Part shown: positions 11,101-24,700 of the stretch, in pieces | Layout: the number at the start of each line of letters is the position of its first letter | Numbering within the stretch: the stretch's first letter is position 1 | DNA from: Takakia lepidozioides | Lineage: Eukaryota; Streptophyta; Takakiopsida; Takakiales; Takakiaceae | Assembly (NCBI GenBank): GCA_030704615.1 | Contig: CM060734.1 | Span: 61,458,042-61,522,041 of the forward strand | Length of the DNA stretch: 64,000 bases | Direction: 5' to 3' | Made by a program: the position numbers and the translations under genes | The notes under the pieces: model-generated | Database searches by the model: none | Told to the model about the DNA's origin: nothing | Seen by the model: the letters and a program-made list of their open reading frames with translations, nothing else

Positions 11101-14100
11101 GATCTGGTGTGGCAGTTGTTTTTGTTCAGTATAATTCTGCTCAAGACAGTGAGAGCTCACTTGAGAATCCTTACTGTCATCACTTGACCTGGAAGTATCT
11201 AGATATTTTGATTATGGAAATTGGAGCTAAGGAGGGTGCCTGTTAGTTTGCTCCCAACACCCAGACGAAAAGCAGAGGTAGCTTGCATGTCTTAACCCTC
11301 TCATTTGTTTCTTTTCACAGTTGCCAATCATAGCTTCACTGTGTCCTGTAGATTCTGTTAGACTCCCTAGTCACAATCCATACCAATACGACTGGATGGA
11401 ACCCAGTTTTTTCTTAGGCCATGTGTCTCTTCCTGGGTAAGATTGACTATAGAACTAGTAGGTTTGTTAGGTGGAGTTTCAGATTGTAATAAGGTGGATA
11501 GGCAGTATTTCCGAGTTGATCATTGCAGCAAATGATGTGGGATCTGTTACAGTAGCTGTTCCGTACTAAGTGCTTGGTGTGTAGTCTCTGACATACTCAA
11601 AGAATAGGGGAAGAATCATGGAACTTACTGAGCGCATAATATTGATCATTCAACATGTAGTTTTCACCACTCGGTAGCTTAACTGCACTCCGTCTTTGTA
11701 CAATGGTTGAGTTTTATTTGTTCTTTGGCCCACCCTCGAAAGGGTGCAGTACCTGTTAGGGGAAGAGGCTCTAATTACGCTGGCCTCAGGCAGCATCGTC
11801 TCTCTCTCTCTCTCTCTCTCTCTCTCCCGTTCTTTGTTGTTCTACTGAGAAAGGGCCCTCTGGGCCTGCAGTTGTTCTTTCAACATCTAACGAGTTTTCA
11901 TCTCAAGCATCCAATAAATGACCCAATGATTAGGCACAAGGCTACCTTGCAAGTGGGTGGTGAGTCCAAAGCCACATAGGTGTATGTCGGATGTCACCTG
12001 TTATATACAACTAAAATAGAGTAGCGGGTTCAGTTGGCCAATCGGTCAACTACATCTACCCTTTTTTTTTGGTTTCGATCAACAACAGTTCTTTCTGACA
12101 AGTGGTTTGGCATGGATAGGGTGCAGAGATAGATGTGAGGTCCATTGTTGTGGGAGATGAAACCATGTCAGTTTTGGAGATCTGGGGTGCTGAATATCAG
12201 GAGCAGGTGTGTGCTCTCCCCAACTTCGTCCGCCCCATTGAGCAGATAAAAAATGACTTTTTCTTCACACCAACAAGACTGCAACAAGGATAATAGCACT
12301 CTGTCAGGACTGTTGAGATTTACAGGTTTTTGTGTTTACAGCTGTCAGGCATCATGCCTCCTAAGGTCCTCAGGAGTTTGTCGGAGAAGGAAAAACTTGT
12401 TTAGGCGTTGGGGTGTAGCGTCCAGAGATACCTGGCTTTGATTTACCATTCACTGCATCCTCAGGATGCTTTGCTTATCAGGCCAGACAGTGAAGCACTG
12501 CTACGGGCAATCTGTGATCGAGAGCGTGTTTCTATGGCTGTTATTGGCAAAATCAGGTAAGCCTTATGTCTCTCCCTCATACACTGAGACACCTTCTTTG
12601 TAACTGATGTGTACAGAGCAATCTGAGCCAAAAGCAGAACACACAGTAACTGAAGGAGGAAGAGCAAAATAATCTGCAATTTGGAGACCTTGGTGTAGTC
12701 AAATGTATCTATTCTCACGTGCAGCACGCTTAGGAATAGAAAAATCAGCAATTCGGATACCTTGGTGTAGACAAATGCATCTATTCTCAGGTGCAGCAGG
12801 CTTAGGAATAGCAAGTGAGCATCATGTGTGTTCAAAAGCACTTCGACACCACTTTTAAAGAGTTTTATTTGGCTTGCTATGCAGTGGGGATGGGAGAGTA
12901 GTGTTGGTCGATGGTGCAGCCAAGCAAGAGGCCAATGTTCAAGGACTACTTGCCCCACTACCTGCTGTTGATCTTGATCTTGAAAAGGTGAAGACTTCAT
13001 CATCCTAAGGATCGGAATACCTGGAAGATTCTTTGGCATAAGGTCATAACCATCTAGATCAATGATTCTCATTGTCTTCTGATCTGCATAGATGGAGAAC
13101 AACTGACGTTTGCAGCTGTGATGTGTCCCAGGTCCTTGGGGATATGCCACGGAAAAGGTATGAGTTTACACGGAAGCAGGAGTCCAGGGAGCCACTGGAT
13201 ATTCCTCCTGGGGTCACCATACTTGAGGCCCTGAAACGTGTTTTGCACCTGCCTTCTGTGTGTTCCAAGCGTTTTCTGACAACCAAGGTGAGGGTTCTGG
13301 TTTGATGTGCAGACTAGAGATTGCTGTCATTCTTTGGACAGAGAAGTATGTTGATCTCAATCAGGATCTCGTGCCAATATCTTTCGTTTTGTTCTGTAGT
13401 GTCTCTTCCTGCCTTGCATAGACAGCTGGTGGCGGTTCTAATGTGTGCCTCAGTCATAAGTCCAAAGCACTCTGAAACAAATGAGTTTGTTCATGTGGTT
13501 GGAAATGAGCTAATGCAGTTGGACACGCACTCACTCATGACTTTGGTGAGGGCAGGTCGACCGTTGTGTTACAGGACTGGTGGCGCAGCAGCAGACCGTG
13601 GGGGCTTTGCAGCTCCCTCTTGCCGATGTGGCTGTGCTTGCCCAGACGCACACAGGCCTCACTGGTGGTGCATGTGCAATTGGAGAACAGCCTCTCAAGG
13701 TGTGAACCTCCCCTGCACATTGGTTTCGGTCATCAGTGCTTTGCTTGGTTTCTTCATGTCCATCTAGCAGGCTGGGTAAGCTAAACCCTGGTGGGTGAAA
13801 ACCCCACAAAAGGCTCTGGGAGGGTTAGTTTCCCGCGGGGTCAATGGCCGTAAGGCTATGGCAAGCCAACGTTCGCAGGGAACGGCATGAGTACATTCTG
13901 AATAAGTGTGGGGGACTACGCGCCTTGCATGTAAAGTTCTTACTTCTGTTGAGTTAAACTCTTCCTGGTCTTGCTGATGTTAGTGGCGACAAAATCCAGG
14001 GGTTGCTGGATCCAAAGGCAATGGCTAGGCTGGCTTTGGGAGAGGCCCTCACGAATCTTGTCTGGGCCAAGGTGGGTCTCATGACCCATGTTTGTGTGTA

Positions 14101-17100
14101 GCTACACTAGTTCTGACATTGTAGCTGTAGATTTCCAGTTCATACAGTTGTCATAGTTGTGTCATCTTATGCAGATTGTCCATTTGAACAGGCAGCATTT
14201 CTTACTCCAAGTAGCTTTGATGCACCTGGAGATTTAGTTCATCTTGGCCATCCCTGTCAGGAGGGAGGTGTGGAAACTTACAGGTGACAGGAAGGACTGG
14301 CTAAAAGGACTGTATCAGTGTTTGATAAACCATTTGCCGAGAATTGCAGGTGACTGCTCTGAGGGATGTCAAGGCAAGTGGAAATTGGATGTATGCTGCC
14401 AAGCTGGATGGTGAAGGAGCTGCCATGTATGACGCTGCAGTGGCTCTACGGGAGGCTATGGTGGCACTCGAGATAGCAGTTGATGGGGGCAAGGACAGCC
14501 TGTCCATGGCAGCCCAGGCAGGAGGAGAGACAGTGAAGGCCCCTGGAAACCTTGTTATCAGTGCGTATGTGTCGTGTCCTGACATAACAAAGACGGTCAC
14601 CCCTGATTTAAAGGTTAGCTAGCTGCCTGGTTGGCCTTGTTAGTCTTTTGGTTCTGGTTATTGTCTGTCAGTTAGTCTACGGTCCCATGAAGACACCTAG
14701 CATTCCGTCTACTTCATTTAGGTGTGGAAACACTAGGGTGATTGTACTAGCTTTGCTAAATCCTAGGCCATATCCTTGCAGTGTAAGTTTTGTTTTACTA
14801 AACAGTTGTAGACTTATGGTTGTTGTGATGTGGCATTTCAGCTTGGAGATGCAGGTGTGCTGCTGCATATAGATCTCGGCAAAGGAAAACGCCGTCTAGG
14901 AGGGTCTGCTTTGGCCCAGGTCTATGACCAGGTAATGTGAGATCACCTCAGAGGTGTGGAGACCATCATACATTAACTGTGTAAAGTTTGGTATAATGTG
15001 ATTCCCTTCCCTGATCCCTTCTGTGATGCGGCTGTTGTTGATGCAGATAGGTGACTCTTGTCCTGATCTGGATGATATCGCTTATCTTGGAAAGGTTTTT
15101 AACTCTGTTCAGGTCAGAAGTTTCTCTGCCAGATTTAAATCCTTGATGAAATTTATGCAGATAGTTGCATGTGCTGATGGTGGTAATATTACTTCACTTG
15201 GCAGGTTTTCAACTTCATTCAGGACAGAAGTTGTACTCTCAAATTATCATTTTGTTTTTGGATGTAATTATAGAAAATTGTTTATCTTGTCGAATCTGGT
15301 AACTAGATATGAAGTTCGTTTACTTCGTCCCTGTCCCTCATTCGTACATAGCTCAACTGGGATCCTGTGTTTTGGGAAGTGATGTCTACCATGAGAGGCG
15401 AATGGGATCTTGATACGTGCTAGTCTCAGCTATACTGCTCATGCATTTCCTGCAGAATGCTGTCTTACCTCTTCCTTTCTCAGTGGTTCTAGAGGGACTA
15501 GGTTTCTCAATAAAGCTTATCAGAGAAGGGGAACACTCCTGTAGAATTTTCAGATACCATTGACACACCAAAAACGTGACAATTCCCACTCAGAATGAGC
15601 CACGAGGGCAAAGACCAAGGCTCCCTCACTATTAAGTTTCTGACAAATGCACTTGGTGTATTTCAGATGCTACTGGATAAGAATGCAGTGGCCTCTGGAC
15701 ACGACATTAGTGATGGTGGCATCATAGTTACATTGCTAGAGATGGCATTTGCAGGCAACTGTGGCCTCACTGTGGACTTGCCATCTCCATCAAATCACAC
15801 GACCCACAACTCACCTTTTGCTGCGCTCTTTGCAGAAGAGCTGGGTCTCCTCCTTGAGGTTCGTATGATGCTGAACTAGTCACCTCTTTAAGACCTAGCA
15901 AGACTAGTGTTGGTAATGAATGTGCAATTAGTTGACATTGTAGGTATTACAGGGTCCTGTAGGGCGTCACTGCTGAGGCCCTCACTGCAGGTTCTGAGGG
16001 TTGTCAGTTTGTTTGTGTAAAGTCTCCAGATTTGCTACAGTTGGAGCTTTAGCAGCTGGGTATATGATAGTTTTAGAAGTAGGCCCATCTTGTGCGAGGT
16101 CTACCATTCTGTGTCTCAGTATGTCATTCCTACTGCTCTCCAGCACTTGCATAGAAGGAGCCTTTGCCCAATGCTGCTGATCTTTAGATGGATGACTTTT
16201 GAAGTTATCGACTCAAAATTGTGACCTTTCTGAAGAACCTGAACTACTGTCTGTGTAGGTTGATCGCAGCAAACAACAGACAGTCATCGCTGAACTGGAA
16301 TCAGCAGGTGTTGAGTGTAACATGATTGGGCATGTCACAAAAGACCGAAGGATTAGTGTGGCAGTAGACGGAGAGGTCTATCTAGCCAAACCCACCTGGT
16401 ACTTACGTGATCTATGGGAAGAGACGAGTTTCTCTTTAGAAAGGCTCCAGCGCCTTGAGGCATGTGTACAGACCGAACAAGAAGGGCTCAAATCCAGGGA
16501 AAGTCCAACCTGGAAACTGACGTTCACGCCAACCAAGACACCTAGTGAATTGCTGATTAGTTCTTGTAAGCCCAAGGTGGCCATAATAAGGGAAGAAGGG
16601 AGCAATGGGGACCGTGAGATGGCAGCCATGGTGCTGGCAGCAGGATTTGAACCATGGGACGTGGCCATGTCAGATTTGCTCAAAGGGAGTGCATCTTTGC
16701 AAGATTACAAAGGGTTGGTGTTTGTGGGTGGGTTCAGCTACGCTGATGTGTTAGATTCTGCCAAGGGTTGGGCGGGCACAATTCGCTTTAACCAGTCTCT
16801 ACTGCAACAGGTGAGGCCAAGGTTGATCTACTCATAGGAAGGAGGAATTGACATGCCCATCTCTAAGTGAATTCTTGCTCATAAAGGACTGTAGGGCTTT
16901 TTCACAAGGTTCCTTGTTGTTAGATTGGTTGCAGGGGATTCTGGGGGTGGATGCAAGGCTATATGTCCTCAAGTAATCAACCACAATCATGACTGAGAGG
17001 TTTGAGTTGATGGTTCAGAGCCTCTTTGCTGTGTCATGAGACCGAAATTGTGTCCTTCAGAAGTATTACTTGCAGTTGTGTACAGGATTCAAGCTAGTTG

Positions 17101-17761
17101 TTCCAGCCAATGGTTCTGATGCATACGCAGGATAGGTAGGAACGTGGCTAGCTTATTAATTTTGAACTTGGATGTGCAGTTTGAAAAGTTCTACAATCGA
17201 CCAGATACGTTCAGTCTGGGGGTGTGCAACGGGTGTCAGCTCATGGCGCTTCTTGGTTGGGTACCGGGTGCTGATGTTGGAGGAACGCTAGGCTCCGGTG
17301 GCGACCAGGCCCAGCCCCGTTTTGTCCACAACGAGTCGGGTCACTTTGAGTGCCGGTTTTCATCTGTTAGAATTGAAGAGTCACCAGCTCTGATGCTCAA
17401 GGGCATGGCAGGCACAACAGTAGGAATTTGGGTGGCTCATGGAGAGGGACGAGCTCTTTTCCCAGATACTGGAATCCTAGACAAAGTAAATAAACTAAAT
17501 TTGGCGCCTATTAGGTACTGTGATGACTCAGGTGAGGTAACTGAAACTTACCCGTTCAATCCTAATGGGTCACCCCAAGGTATCGCTGCCCTCTGCTCAC
17601 CAGATGGGCGCCACCTGGCTCTCATGCCACATCCAGAGCGATGTTACCTGATGTGGCAGTTTCCCTGGTATCCTAGGGAATGGACCCATGTAGATCCTAG
17701 AGGTCCCAGCCCTTGGCTTCGCTTGTTTCAGAATGCCCGGGAGTGGTGCAACAAGTCTTAA
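5191..17761 (+). CDS. PUR4: Phosphoribosylformylglycinamidine (FGAM) synthase, large single-chain PurL type
   Basis: Converts FGAR, glutamine and ATP to FGAM in de novo purine synthesis; the plant enzyme is organelle-targeted. Exons: 5191-5328, 5449-5496, 6142-6274, 6585-6784, 7034-7132, 7315-7383, 7550-7657, 7805-7917, 8036-8162, 8302-8421, 8590-8661, 9132-9197, 9669-9758, 10036-10092, 10510-10563, 10881-11069, 12120-12206, 12465-12556, 12885-12987, 13132-13287, 13556-13699, 14000-14071, 14350-14613, 14842-14931, 15047-15112, 15667-15858, 16259-16810, 17180-17761. They join in one frame to about 1,360 codons, near the usual ~1,400. Landmarks in order: GPRLSFTTAWSANAVSIC; NSEHSRHWFF; TAETHNFPCA; TGAGGRIRDTHATG; DYGNKFGEPLIQG; second ATP-grasp-like half with GHDISDGG; C-terminal glutaminase with the nucleophile Cys in GVCNGCQLMALLGW and MPHPER. 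No stop or frameshift inside. The N-terminal exon with the ATG and transit peptide was not found. Confidence 0.96.
8461..8580 (+). repeat. 60-bp tandem duplication in a PUR4 intron
   Basis: Two 60-bp copies (8461-8520 and 8521-8580) share CATGTGCAACAAGTCTATTA and CAATGGGACTTTATGGAGTG with a few differences. They lie directly before the exon at 8590. Confidence 0.9.
9841..9882 (+). repeat. 21-bp tandem duplication in a PUR4 intron
   Basis: ATGTTTGATGACTACTTCAAT occurs twice head to tail (first base of each copy at 9841 and 9862). Confidence 0.9.
11799..11826 (+). repeat. (CT)n microsatellite in a PUR4 intron
   Basis: About 14 CT units inside the 1.05-kb intron between the exons at 10881 and 12120, which otherwise shows no recognisable content. 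Confidence 0.9.
12675..12811 (+). repeat. ~74-bp tandem duplication in a PUR4 intron
   Basis: Two diverged copies share CCTTGGTGTAG, AAATG-ATCTATTCTCA and TAGGAATAG, with about 74 bp between starts. Confidence 0.85.
13790..13925 (+). mobile_element. Diverged LINE 3'-UTR fragment in a PUR4 intron
   Basis: GGGGTCAATGGCC, AAGGCTATGGCAA and ATGAGTACATTCT match, with changes, the 3' region found at 41450-42090 (GGGGTCAATGGCCACAAGG ... TTATGAGTACATTCTC). Sense orientation within the gene. Confidence 0.7.
15161..15222 (+). pseudogene. Decayed duplicate of PUR4 exon 25
   Basis: The stretch follows ATGCAG, as the true exon 15047-15112 does, and resembles it to the end (ATAG...TTGCA/GTCCTGAT..., CTTGG-A-GGTTTT-AACT-C-TTCAG). 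The following bases GACAGAAGTT match the true intron start GTCAGAAGTT with the donor GT changed to GA. Length is 62 instead of 66 bases, so inclusion would also break the frame. Confidence 0.7.
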
Positions 17762-18264
17762 CAAGTGAAACAATTCATCTGATTGATTTCTCTATGTCTT
17801 GTCCACCTAGACCTGACAAGCTGCAGAGAAGTGTTTTGCAGAGTATGATGAACCCGAAAGACTCTGATGTTCTGATTACAAGCTGCAAGAGGAACGCCAT
17901 CTTGAGTGAATAGCACTTTAAAATAGAGTGTTCAGTGCCAGATTTCATTAAGCTTTGCAAGACAAAGCACCAATTTTCCCCTGGCTGAACCTTGGTCACT
18001 TCTAGGCTGTTTGTTTTGTGGTTTCCTGGGAGGATTCTTGCACATCCTTGGAGGCATTCTCTTCTACATGCATCGCATGAAACTCAGCACGACACTGATC
18101 TTCAAATTGCTGGTACTCAATCTCTGCCTGATCATCCCATGTGCATGTCTTGAAAAATTGCTCCTCCCTCACCTGTCATATAAATCACCATCCCCCCTTT
18201 GGCTTAAGTTTAGGAGTGCATGAATGCCAATGTTCACATCTCTCTCTCTCTCTTTCTCTTCTTT
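17762..18264. other. Gap after PUR4 stop; 3' UTR and (CT)n
   Basis: Follows the TAA at 17759-17761. No gene recognised. A CT-rich run lies at about 18240-18258, next to the LINE fragment. Confidence 0.5.
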
Positions 18265-18480
18265 TGGGCCGTTCACACACATCAGATTGAAAGGGCTATC
18301 TACAGGATATCTGGAAATCCCGAACTAATTGTCTATACCAAGGTAAGTCACTCTTCAGGGTTGAGCCCCTCACAAGGGTAGTTTCTGGTCCCTTTTGTTC
18401 CATGCAAACTCGGCTGGCCACGAGGCTAAAGCAAACAAAGTCTTATGAGTACATTCTCTCTCTCTCTCTCTCTCTCTAAT
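18265..18480 (+). mobile_element. LINE 3' fragment with (CT)n tail
   Basis: Parallel to 41790-42010: CACACA-CAGATTGA, GGATATCTGGAAA, CCAAGGTAAGTC, GAGCCCCTCACAA, then TTATGAGTACATTCTCTCTC and a CT run at 18456-18478. It is the end of a retrotransposon reading frame plus 3' UTR, too changed to code. Confidence 0.8.
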
Positions 18481-18748
18481 CTCTTCATGACTCATTTTTT
18501 CTGTTAATGGGATAAATAGAGACATAACATTCACTCAGGCAGATCCTTTGGAATTAGGGCTCTGGACATTAAGAATGGTTGTGACACCTGTCACGACCAG
18601 CTAGAGACCTCCTTTAATTTTGGGGCTCTCTAGAAAATGTCACCACCTCTATCTAGTTTTGAAAGATCCTAGGTGGTGAGCATGACCTCTTTTCCCCTGC
18701 AAACTTCCACACTCCAACAGTGTAGAAAAGCAGTTCACTCTACTTATC

Positions 18749-21700
18749 TCAAGGAGGGAAGGCCCAAGGGGGACAAAGAAGATTGTCGACAATGGCCTCT
18801 TCCTCAAGGACCAGCCACGTAGAGTGCTGAAGAAACAGGTTTTCTTCACTATCTCTTTTGCAGTAATCTTGTTGTTACAATGCTGCAATGCTATGCTTGT
18901 TGTCTAAACAAAGGACCATCTCCTTTGTCTCTCATGGTGGACATGGAGGACATGGATGACAACTAGGTGAGGCCTTATACTTGAGGTTCTATAGGGATCA
19001 CTAACCTATTGGTTTGTTGGTTGGCTGTGATGGGACTAGGTAAAGCATCACCTTTGCCTTTAAAGTCAAGACTGGCTGATGATTACTTTCTTCTTCCACA
19101 CCTTCTAAATGAAGGTTGGCTTCTCAGTAATAGTGCTTGGAAGACTCTTCAAAAACTATGGCTGTTCTAAGGTATGAACAGCCAGTTCCTTTGGCATTTG
19201 CTGGAAAGTATTCTGGTTTGATAATCCTCTCAATTAAGAACTTCACTATGTGTTCAGGGAAGAACGACATGGTCATCTATTCACCTAATGTGAGCTTACT
19301 CTCTGTAAGCTCTATGAGCTTTCCGCGGTCGTTATAAGGCACCATTTCATTTCTCTTGAGGGAAGGGAGAGGAGAGGAGAGGGATTGGGGTGAAGAAGGG
19401 CTAAGAACGCAAGCAGCAATGAGGGGTGAGTAGGACGGCAAGACAGAGGTGTGAGGAAGTTGCTTGAGGAAGTGAGCCAATCGATTCTGTAATTAGTGCC
19501 TGCATTAGTTAGTTCACGTTGGATGCACTAATACAAGTGGGGTTGTTTTCCCTCTCTCCCCCCACCCACATTTCACACTGAAGCTGGTACTGGATGTCTG
19601 AACCTTGTTGTCTTCCTTCAGGGCAGTCCGTCTTGCAATCTCAACACCTCGTCCTTGTGCTCTGCTTTCAACATCCGAAACCCAAGCTCGTTGTCTCATG
19701 AAGAAATTCTTCATGGCTGGTTTCTGCAGATCTCACCACATGCAAAGCAAAATTCTGCATAAATTCACTCGTTGACTGACGCTCGCTAGCACTGGACCGA
19801 CTACCAATTGGAATGCGGGAGAAAAATGGGCACGGAGGATGGTGGGTAGCGAACTGATTACTACATATGAAGTTTCTATTACCCCCGCTTCTCTAGTAGT
19901 TCCACGTTCTGTTTTTTGTCCTACTACTTCCCTTGGGTCCTGTGGGTTTTTTTTCGCTATCATATGTGTCTGTCCCTCCAGTTTTGGTTAGAGAACAAAC
20001 TTCTTTGTAGGACACTCGACGAAGACTCCTTGGGATCTCCATAATGTGCAGGATTCCTTGTATGTCGCCCACTGCTAAGAACTGGGGTGCTGCAAATCAC
20101 AGAACATAACCTATGTTCTCAGTTAACATCAAATTTTCCACTGGCTTACTGTGAGTGATTATCAAGTTGCTTTCTATTGAATCTAGCAGCAAGCTGAGTA
20201 TTAAATGTAAGTCCCATCGCAGGACAGTTCTGTCCACATGATGAAAGGATTTAAGTTATTTCGCATTTTGCAATTGGCTCTCCTGAGCGAATAGAACTCA
20301 AGCCATGAGAGATACTCAGACTTGACTGCTACGAAAATTGGTGAGGTTCATACCACTGTAAGACAACAAGATATCTCAGTCAGGTCTTGATCAACTATTG
20401 AAATCCTAATGAGGACATACAGATGCTTTCATTTCCATTTTCCTTGATAGAGGAATATGAGTTCGTAGTTAGTATGGGAATAAGAGTGCTGGGAATCCTG
20501 TACTTTGCAGTTTCCAAAAATCCATGGATGTGAGCTGGCAGGAGCTAACAGTTGCCGTCATGGAAGGTTGGTGACTGTGGTCCAGCAAATCCCACACTTC
20601 GATAGTCCCATCGATCAGCCCAATGTAGATAACAGCTGGCCGAGTTGGGCTCCAGCAGCCTGTGGTTAAGTAGCCCTCTGAAGATCTTGAAACATACACC
20701 GGTTTCTGCATAAAGATAACTGAATTCTTAATATTCTTCCGTAGAGGTGGTAGGTACAACGCTCAGGCGCTAACTGAGTAGTGGGAATGGACTTGGATTT
20801 GACTCCAGGCTGCCTCCAAGCAGGCTTCTCTTGAGCAGTGTGTGTGCAGGGCTCACTGGCGAGTGAATTCAATAAAAAAACGGACAAGAAAGAATCCTAA
20901 CCCCGTCCGCGGGAGGTACACTAGGTACTTCAGCACGAAAGCAGAATCTCTTGAAGATGAGTACTACCATATCAAATTGCACAAAACAACGTGTCGGCCG
21001 TTACCTTGTAGATTCATCTTTTATGGAGGCTTAGTTTACCTCGTTATGAAGTGGCACAAAAATGACAAGTTGTTGTGGCCAAAAGAGAACATTGCTCACC
21101 TCAATGCCATCCGTCCAGAGGGCAAACGTCCATATACCAACGGACAAGAGCACATTGTCAAAAAAGGGTGAACGGAGCAGCGCCCGCACGGGTCCCTGGT
21201 GGATTGCGGTTATGGCCCTTACATTTGCCGATCCACTGGGTATGTTCACATCCACCTCGGTGACCTCCCCAAACTGCACAGCAACAGCACCTCTGTTTGC
21301 TGGGGTGATTAGTGCATGGGAGCCAAATCACAGTGCCTTCCCAAGAAATTCTCTCCTTTCCTCTCCTCTCGTCTCTCCTCCCTTTGTCTAAGTTACATGT
21401 GGTTTGTCGCATACCATTATTCTTCTGGGTTACTTGTAATTGAATACTCGTTTTAAAGTCAAAGCTTACTTGATCAACATACAATAACTGACCTCAGTGC
21501 TACAGTAGTAGATGGTGTCAGTGAAGCCACGAGCCATCTTGAGAGGACCCACTTGCCTTGCAGGATTGTCAGATTTCACCTCGATTTTGTAGAGAGGTTC
21601 CCAGCTATACTTTTCCTCTTCAAGTGCTGAATGTTTTCTTTCATCTGACCAGCTTGGGTCTAGCTCTAGCCCACTCTTTTTGGTAATGTCCCAGAATATC

Positions 21701-24700
21701 ACCTGCAGGTTCACATAGCAACAGTCTACAGCTGTTAATCAGACTAACAATGGTGGGACTTGGAGGAACATCAGCGCGATAGATCATACCTTCAATGGTC
21801 ACAGAACCAGTTTTCAGAGCACCTATGGTAGGCCTAATTGTCAATCATAGAGTGAGTCAGATCTTTCCAGTGTTTCTGGATCCCAGTTCAGGAGAGAAAC
21901 AAAACTGGCATCTCACTATTCTTTACTCACTCTAGACATTTCCAGACCAAATGTTTGCACATGAAAAAAGCTTATGAAAGGGAAGACAATGGGTACCTAC
22001 TAACACGCAGGGCAGGTTCGTGCCAAAGCACTTGGCACTATGGTCTGCAGTTGTGAGTCAACCCAGTGGATACTCACATCAACAGGAACCATGCAGGACC
22101 ACGGAGTAGTGAGTATAGGACCACGGAGCAGAGACAAAGAGAAAGAGAAGAGGTCCCTTGCAGGTCATAGCCAGAAATTGGTTAACCTGGGGTCAGAACT
22201 GAGCTAATCTAGTTTCTCAAGGAGTGTCCTCCTCTCTGAATAATCAGCCAATAGCCAATACAACGGTTAATTTCCCACTAATTACCCCCATACAATAGCC
22301 ACCTGCTATTTCCCCCCTTACAATAGCAAATTCTCCTGCTACAATAGCCTTGCCCATGGCAGCATAGAATGAGTGATCTCCAAGTGCTAGTTATTAACTC
22401 TCCATCCTAGAACAGGGGCTTCCTTTTGACGTGAAAGATGATAATACCCATTTGCTTAGATACAACTCCGAGCTCTCCTTCAAATCGGATCTTTGCAGGG
22501 GAGGAGATTTGTTGACCTCTCTAAATGTTTGCACATGTTTGATGTATCGTGTGAAGTAGGGTGTCAAGTCTTACTGTTCCATCAGCAGAAGCAGAAGCAA
22601 TAAGGTTGGTCTCGCCGTTATTGGCGACTCCTGGGGCATTCAGCTGCGACACAACAACATGCCATGCATTAGTGTACTGCTGAACCCAATGCAAATTGCC
22701 ATGAAACGAAAACCTTCTGGAAGTGGCCATGTGGCAAACAACCTTTGTATGAATCTCGTATGCATTTTTCGTGGGCTTAGTCTTCGCCAAAGCAGGAACC
22801 CAAGCCATGGAGAGCTCATACCTGGAAGTCTTTGGGGAGCCAGTGAATGTCAGAGACAATGGTACTGTGTGAGCTATTGGCAACGCTCAACAGTGCAAAC
22901 AGCACCACAGGTGTCATAAACACGTTCTTCTTCTCCTTTCCATCCTTCTCATCCTCAGCCTCTCTCCTCTCTTTCCTCTCCTGCTGCTCTTGTGCTGCAC
23001 TGATGTCCCACACCGCAACCTACATGAAAATACTCAAAATTGGCCTCGATGATCATTCCACAACATAGACCGGAGAGCCCCAGTATCTCATGTCCCATAC
23101 GGGAGGATCTCTGTGCCTTACGGAATGTATAACAGCCTATTCACCATCCTCAACTCGTAAAATTTTGAGGTCTATGACACCAACAGATGTGGAAGGGCAC
23201 CCATATATAACGGTTTCTCTCCTCCTTTGAAGCGTTGTGAGGATTTACCAGGAGAGGTGCGTACAAAAATCTCTACGTTCAGAAAACATACAAGGCGAAA
23301 AGGTTACAATTGATCCACAAGTCACATGGTAACCAGGACTCCAGAATTTAGTATAGCACATAAGATGAGAAAAGTTGGACAGTTCGTACCTGGCCATTGT
23401 AGCAACCACCTGCAATCAGTGTTGGTTTGACAGGGTTGAATCGAAGACTGAAGATGTCTGATGAGCTCTCTAACACCATCTGCACATGGATTAACAAAAG
23501 ACTTTCTGAGAAAAAGAGCACAAAGCATGCTTGAAGAGGCGTCACAGTTACCAAGCTCGTCTTACGTCGAGAGAAAGAGATGCAGACTTTGATTGATTTT
23601 ACCTTGTGACATAGGCCCTGTATGTCCACAGGAGTCCAACGAGAAAGAAATAAAATGAAATGATACTTCAGAACGTCCACGGAAGCTCAAAGAGCTTATG
23701 GGACAAAAGCGAAAGCAAGAAAGAAGAGACCAAACCGCAGGCAAATGCAGCCCAAAAGCAACTACTGCTCAAGGGATTGCCTAAGGATCAAGGCCTCATG
23801 CAGATAAGCTGCGATGCATTTCTGATCCTCATAGTGGAAGACTTCAGTGAAAGATTGGGTTCCACGGAATAGACAGGGGAATCTCACACGGATCTCATAG
23901 TATAGAGGGCAATAAAAGAAGTGTTCTTCAGTTTCAATTTCCCGGTTGCGCCCGGTGCATGCTGGGCAGGGGCAATCCTCCCATTGCAGGTTATCCCATC
24001 TACCAGTCTCTATCTGTAGATTGTGGGAGCCCCCCATGAACCGCCCCAATGCCCTGAGGAGGGAGGGAGATAAATTGGAAAGAAGAAAGACCTATCTGCC
24101 ATGTTAAGTAAAGGCAGAAGCCTAGATAACTGCATTGTACCCAAGCATTGGACTGAGACGAGCTTATGAGACAACCAATGAAAGAGAAGTTTGTGTAAGT
24201 GCAGGTGATAATACCCAAGGGTGAATTGGATCCTGGAAGCTCCACATCAAAACATGAGAACTGCAGGGCCTTCCTGCCAGCTGCATTCGTTCATCAAATG
24301 AACTTGAAGCAGAGACAGCTGCTGCCACAATCCCACGCCGTCCTGGCATCCAATCAATGGCAGATACCATCTTATTCTTGCCATAATTGAGGTCCATAAA
24401 AGACTGGTACTCCTGCAATATTACACAAAGCAGTCTTGTGGAAATGTCCTGACCAACATCTAAATCTCTAAAACAGATTTCCCAGTTCAGGAGGCTGAAG
24501 CGCAACCAGTGCAGACCCAATTGGACATTTGCTGTTCTGAAGGAACCCCTTCAAAAAATTAGTTCAACTTCTAAAACTAGATGCATTGAGAACTCAATTT
24601 AAGACTGGAACTGAAGATACAAGACCTTTAAAAGGATCAAACTTTCATCATATCCGGCTGTACACACAATGCAACATTCTATTTCTCCACATAAACATGG

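Noticed and set aside
21641-21844. Minus-strand ORF before DNAI3 exon 21702-21493 as an extra exon
   Set aside because: The flanking exons already join in phase and match the WDR63 order without it.
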